Part shown: piece by piece, positions 60,836 to 64,000 of the stretch
Numbering within the stretch: position 1 is the stretch's first letter
How the letters are laid out: each line of letters starts with the position of its first letter
DNA from: Planctomycetota bacterium
GTDB lineage: Bacteria > Planctomycetota > UBA8108 > JACQVS01
Assembly (NCBI GenBank): GCA_016209605.1
Contig: JACQVS010000264.1
Span: forward strand, 1 to 64,000
Direction of reading: 5' to 3'
DNA: 64,000 nt
The notes under the pieces: model-generated
What the model saw: the letters and a program-made list of their open reading frames with translations, nothing else
The model's database searches: none
What the model was told of the DNA's origin: nothing
Made by a program: the position numbers and the translations under genes

Positions 60836-61600
60836 ATGCCCAAAGCGTTGAGTTGGTTGCTCTTGACCGGAATTCTCTCTTTTTCTCCAATCCTTCAAGC
60901 CAAAAATATGGCCGAGGCGCCAGCCTTGAATGAACTTGAAATAGCCCGTGAAAAGTTTGGCCTGAAGGCTTTTGGAGATCCCGCCAAAATTCTCAAGTTT
61001 CTCGCCATTGTCCTCGGCGCCGTCGCCCTGGGAGCCGTCCTCGCCTACCATCCCCACTACCTCCACAAGGTGACCAGCCTGGAGGAGGTCGACCAGCCCA
61101 AAATTTTCATCACCTACACCGTGATCGGTGCTGTGGTCGCCATCGTCGTCGGCCCGTTCCCCACCATGGCCTTCGCCATCTTCGGCATCGGCGGCTTGAT
61201 GCGCTTCCGCACCGAGCTGGGGGCGGCCCGGGAGACCGGGCGGGTCATCCTGGCCACCATCATCGGACTTTGCTGCGGCCTGGAGTTCTGGTTGGCGGCG
61301 GTCATTGCCACCATCCTCGCCTGGCTGCTCATCCTCGGCCTGGACTGGAAGGTCGCTCACGCCATGATTGTCCGGGGCATCGACAGGGACCGCATCAAGG
61401 ACAGCTCGGAAGCCTACAGCAGCCTGCTCGAGGAGTACGGCTGCAGGGTCCTGCAGGTGCGGCGCAACCCTAAAAAGGAGCAGTTCTCGGTCCTCTTCAA
61501 GTCCAGCCGCAAGATCACCCGCGACGGCCTGGAGGTGGCCTTTGAGGATGAGATCGACGAAAAGCTGCGCGGCACTATCGACTGGCCGGAGGAAGGGTAG
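60836..61600 (+). CDS. DUF4956-like membrane protein (254 aa)
   Basis: The ATG at 60836 gives an N-terminal signal or first helix, followed by three to four further helices (about 50-185). The motif F-G-I-G-G-L-M-R-F-R-T-E-L-G-A-A-R-E-T-G-R matches the R-F-R-T and following acidic/Gly pattern of DUF4956 proteins. The cytoplasmic C-terminal domain (about 190-254) is beta/alpha mixed. Function unknown. It starts 22 bp after mutS2 and probably shares its transcript. Confidence 0.7.
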   Translation: MPKALSWLLLTGILSFSPILQAKNMAEAPALNELEIAREKFGLKAFGDPAKILKFLAIVLGAVALGAVLAYHPHYLHKVTSLEEVDQPKIFITYTVIGAVVAIVVGPFPTMAFAIFGIGGLMRFRTELGAARETGRVILATIIGLCCGLEFWLAAVIATILAWLLILGLDWKVAHAMIVRGIDRDRIKDSSEAYSSLLEEYGCRVLQVRRNPKKEQFSVLFKSSRKITRDGLEVAFEDEIDEKLRGTIDWPEEG

Positions 61601-61606
61601 CGGCCG

Positions 61607-63178
61607 CTACCGTTTCGGCCGCTCGGGCCCGCGTCCGCCGCCGCTCTTCCCGCCCGCGCCGCCGCCGGTGTTGCCGCCGCCCGCGCCCGTCGCTCCCCCG
61701 CCTTTATTTCCGCCGCCCGTACTTCCGGCTCCGGCCCCCGGCCCCTTCTTGGTCTGGCCGCTCTTTTCCATGGCCTCGTTCTGCTTGAGGACGTAGTTTT
61801 TCCAGGACCCATCGAGCTTTTCCAGCTTCTGGCGGTAGATCTTGTTCAAGGCCTCCTCCTGAAAGGCGATGTACTGGACGAAGAACTCCTTGAAGTTGGC
61901 GTTGTCGGCGGGCGGCGCCGGCGCCTGCTCGCTCTTCAAGTCCTCGATGAGCTTTTGAAAGCCGCGCTTGTTGGTCTGGTAGAGGAAGTCGACCAGCGTC
62001 AAGACGCGCGCCTGGCTGGCGATGGTCTCCCGCTTGCTCATTCCCGGAGACTCGAGCAGGTCGGCGATGTTGAAGGCGTTCGAGTTGCTCGCCAGCTCCG
62101 CCGCCACCTGCTGGAAGGCCTTCGGGTAACGCTGCCGCTGCTTCCCGTCCTCGGTCTGCGCCGCCACCCAGCTCGCCACCCCTTGCCGCAGCCACCAGTT
62201 GACCCAGCGGCTCGAGCCGTTCATGCGGTCAAGGGCGGTCTCCCCCAGGACCTGGGCGAGGATGTCGCCTTCCAGGCGGTAAAAAACGGTGTGCTCCTGG
62301 GGCTCATCGTGGGTGTACCAGCCCTGCTGCTCGGGGAAGCGAATGCCATCGACCACCTCGGCGAATGTGACGCACTCGGCGGCGGCGCGGAAATAGAGAA
62401 GATGCACCTTCTCGGGCCAGATGGGCGGCGACGTCCTGGCGCCGGTCAAGGTCAGAATGTTCTTTTTGATGGCCTTGAGGAGGTTGACCAGGTTGCGCAC
62501 CTGGGCGGAGCCGGCCTCGAAGGAGGTGTGGACGAGGAAGTCCTCCTCCTCCGAGAGGTTCAATGTCTGCATCAGCTTCTGGGCCGACTCCTTGGCCCAG
62601 GCCTTCTTGCGGGCGATGACGTCCGCCGCCTTGACGACCTCCGCCTTGGCCTCGCCTTCCGCCTTCGGCGGTCCGGATTTCGCCTCCGGCGATCCGGGCT
62701 TCCCCGGCTCATCCCCCTTCTCCGGCTTCTCGACCGGGGGTTCAGGCGCCGGTGGGGAGGTTGGGCCGGATGGTGTCGCCGGCTTACCTTTGGCCGAGTC
62801 TTTCGCATCGGCGGCCTCCTCCGCTGGAACCGGCGCCGGGCGCTCGCCGCCGATCTTCCAGCCCAGGCCGTAGCGGCGGTAGCCCAGCGCCGTGCGGGCG
62901 GCGGCGTGCTCGGGATCGACCTCGATCACCCGCTCGAGGAGCTTGCGGGCTTCCTTCTTGAGGCCGCTGTCTTCGCACCAGCGCGACAGCTCAAAGAGCC
63001 CTTGCGGGTCGCGGGGCGAGACAGCGGCGATCTTCTTGCAGTACTCCTCGATGGGGGCGGACTTCGTCCCCTCGGGGGGAGCGAGGGGGGCGAGCACGTC
63101 AGCGAGAAGCGCCGGAGCGAGGAAAAGCGCCAGGGAAAGAGCGAGATGGTCCCGGAATGCAGAGGGGCGTGGATTCAT
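61607..63178 (-). CDS. Exported DUF1570-like protein with degenerate peptidase site (523 aa)
   Basis: A signal peptide (about 1-26) is followed by TPR-like helices with A-R-K-L-L-E-R-V-I-E-V-D-P-E-H-A-A-A-R-T, a long Pro/Lys/Glu linker (about 115-180), and a domain with the order of DUF1570 proteins: W-P-E-K-V-H-L-L-Y-F, G-W-Y-T, L-A-Q-V-L-G-E-T-A-L and W-L-R-Q-G-V-A-S-W. In active gluzincins the third would be H-E-x-x-H and the fourth would contain E; both are lost here. A Gly-rich tail ends the protein. It may be a structural pseudo-peptidase. Start ATG 63178 has AGG upstream. Confidence 0.7.
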   Translation of the reverse strand: MNPRPSAFRDHLALSLALFLAPALLADVLAPLAPPEGTKSAPIEEYCKKIAAVSPRDPQGLFELSRWCEDSGLKKEARKLLERVIEVDPEHAAARTALGYRRYGLGWKIGGERPAPVPAEEAADAKDSAKGKPATPSGPTSPPAPEPPVEKPEKGDEPGKPGSPEAKSGPPKAEGEAKAEVVKAADVIARKKAWAKESAQKLMQTLNLSEEEDFLVHTSFEAGSAQVRNLVNLLKAIKKNILTLTGARTSPPIWPEKVHLLYFRAAAECVTFAEVVDGIRFPEQQGWYTHDEPQEHTVFYRLEGDILAQVLGETALDRMNGSSRWVNWWLRQGVASWVAAQTEDGKQRQRYPKAFQQVAAELASNSNAFNIADLLESPGMSKRETIASQARVLTLVDFLYQTNKRGFQKLIEDLKSEQAPAPPADNANFKEFFVQYIAFQEEALNKIYRQKLEKLDGSWKNYVLKQNEAMEKSGQTKKGPGAGAGSTGGGNKGGGATGAGGGNTGGGAGGKSGGGRGPERPKR

Positions 63179-63342
63179 GGTCCTCACCTGAGATGTGATC
63201 GAGGTTACAGTTTATGAAAATCTCGTTGTTATTATATCCCAAAGGGGGGCTGGCACGGAGAAAAAAGGCTTCCGGTTGTGCCGGTCCATGAGCATATAAT
63301 GGTTCGTGCAAAAAGCATATCCGGGCTCCTGTCAGAGTCATC

Positions 63343-64000
63343 ATGAAGGAACAACCAGCGGCCGGCATTTCCGACCGGGAGAGCCGGCTGCAAAAAACCT
63401 ATTCGGAATACCTCCTCGCCGCCCAGTCCGACCGGGCCGCGGCGCGGCGGGAGTTTCTGGCCCGCTACCCGGACCTGGCCGCCGACCTGGTGGAGATCTT
63501 CGAGGGGGAGGACTGCGTACGGCAGTTCACCGACTCCTCCACGAGATCCTCGCCCCGCGAGGCCGGCAGGGGAGCTGCGCCGCTTGAACCGCCGCGCCCC
63601 TTTGGAGACTATGAGCTCCTCGAGCTGATCGGCCGTGGCGGCATGGGATTGATCTACCGCGCCCGCCAGAAGAGCTTGAGCCGGGAGGTGGCGCTCAAGA
63701 TGATCCTCGCCGGCCACCTGGCTTCGGGATTGGAGGTGGAGCGTTGCCGGCTGGAGGCAAAGGCCGCGGCCCGGCTCGACCATCCGAACATCGTCCCCAT
63801 CTATGAGGTCGGCGAGCTGGAGGGGCAGCATTTCTTTACCATGAAGCTGATCGACGGGGGCAACCTGGCCGATGAAGTCAGGCGCTTCACCGCCGACCCC
63901 GGCGCCGCGGCGCGGCTGCTCGAGAAGGTGGCGCGGGCGGTTCACTATGCCAACGAGAACGGCATCCTGCATCGCGATTTGAAGCCGGGGAACATCCTCC
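63343..64000 (+). CDS. Hanks-type Ser/Thr protein kinase (partial, N-terminal 219 codons)
   Basis: The gene runs off the window. After an N-terminal helical segment (about residues 1-60: Y-S-E-Y-L-L-A-A-Q, R-Y-P-D-L-A) comes the kinase domain: L-I-G-R-G-G-M-G-L-I-Y-R-A glycine loop, V-A-L-K-M-I Lys, and H-R-D-L-K-P-G-N catalytic loop at the edge. The N-terminal helices correspond to those in the truncated kinase at 32608. Planctomycete genomes hold dozens of such kinases, often with WD40 or TPR C-terminal parts, which lie outside the window here. Confidence 0.9.
   Translation, partial: MKEQPAAGISDRESRLQKTYSEYLLAAQSDRAAARREFLARYPDLAADLVEIFEGEDCVRQFTDSSTRSSPREAGRGAAPLEPPRPFGDYELLELIGRGGMGLIYRARQKSLSREVALKMILAGHLASGLEVERCRLEAKAAARLDHPNIVPIYEVGELEGQHFFTMKLIDGGNLADEVRRFTADPGAAARLLEKVARAVHYANENGILHRDLKPGNIL

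Overview
The window is GC-rich, gene-dense bacterial chromosome. Uncultured Planctomycetota (or a close relative) is the best guess. The clues are long secreted proteins ending in a planctomycete-style dockerin, Hanks-type kinases with a short N-terminal helical domain, DUF1570-like and YfhO-like proteins, and a bacterial tetrahydromethanopterin (H4MPT)/methanofuran C1 pathway. This assignment is inference; there is no rRNA gene in the window.

Layout. 0-15.8 kb: core genes (parvulin end, a 1180-aa dockerin lipoprotein, pyrF, prfB, carB, a terpene-cyclase-fold repeat protein, DUF1015, a class V aminotransferase). 15.84-25.12 kb: initiator tRNA-fMet used as attachment site by a 9.2-kb integrated element with a 47-bp direct repeat at each end, tyrosine integrase, ParB-methyltransferase fusion, D5-like primase/helicase and an HK97 capsid, but no terminase, portal or tail genes. 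Two of its genes carry one in-frame stop each. 25.6-32.1 kb: a secreted dockerin protein, then fwdD-fwdB-fwdA-fwdC, a redox-type formylmethanofuran dehydrogenase. 32.1-35.5 kb: a debris zone of truncated genes (XRE remnant, sigma/kinase chimera cut at its 3' end, cut PIN toxin with its antitoxin, truncated Rpn-like gene). 35.5-44.3 kb: MaoC-like and GH88 genes, then the second C1 block: ATP-grasp, a 63-aa FwdB-like iron-sulfur protein and ftr (fhcD) on the minus strand, and fae, mtdB and a LuxE/LuxC-like acid-reductase pair on the plus strand. 44.3-64 kb: esterase, radical SAM, serine hydrolase, TPR-YggX, proC, membrane proteins, SSS transporter, kdgK, eda, a selenoprotein W-like gene, mutS2 and the start of a kinase.

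The most striking result is two UGA-containing genes that look like genuine selenoprotein genes. The first is fwdB: its UGA falls at the tungsten/molybdenum ligand position (U-H-G-P), the frame continues for 327 more codons, and a 7-bp hairpin sits with its loop 25 nt after the UGA. The second is a 90-aa Rdx/SelW-family gene with a C-x-x-U motif and an 8-bp hairpin whose loop lies 22 nt after the UGA. Normal gene calling splits the first and misses the second.

How genes work together. Fae condenses formaldehyde with H4MPT, MtdB oxidises methylene-H4MPT, Ftr moves formyl between H4MPT and methanofuran, and Fwd interconverts formylmethanofuran and CO2. The cyclohydrolase Mch is not in the window. 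The Fwd here keeps the 4Fe-4S cysteines, the catalytic Sec and subunit D, which in the aerobic-methylotroph Fhc hydrolase complex are lost, so it may run as a true CO2-forming or CO2-fixing dehydrogenase. GH88, the SSS transporter, kdgK and eda fit uronate uptake and breakdown. Three copies of a 67-68-bp double-hairpin repeat lie between genes at 11.3, 51.7 and 54.8 kb.
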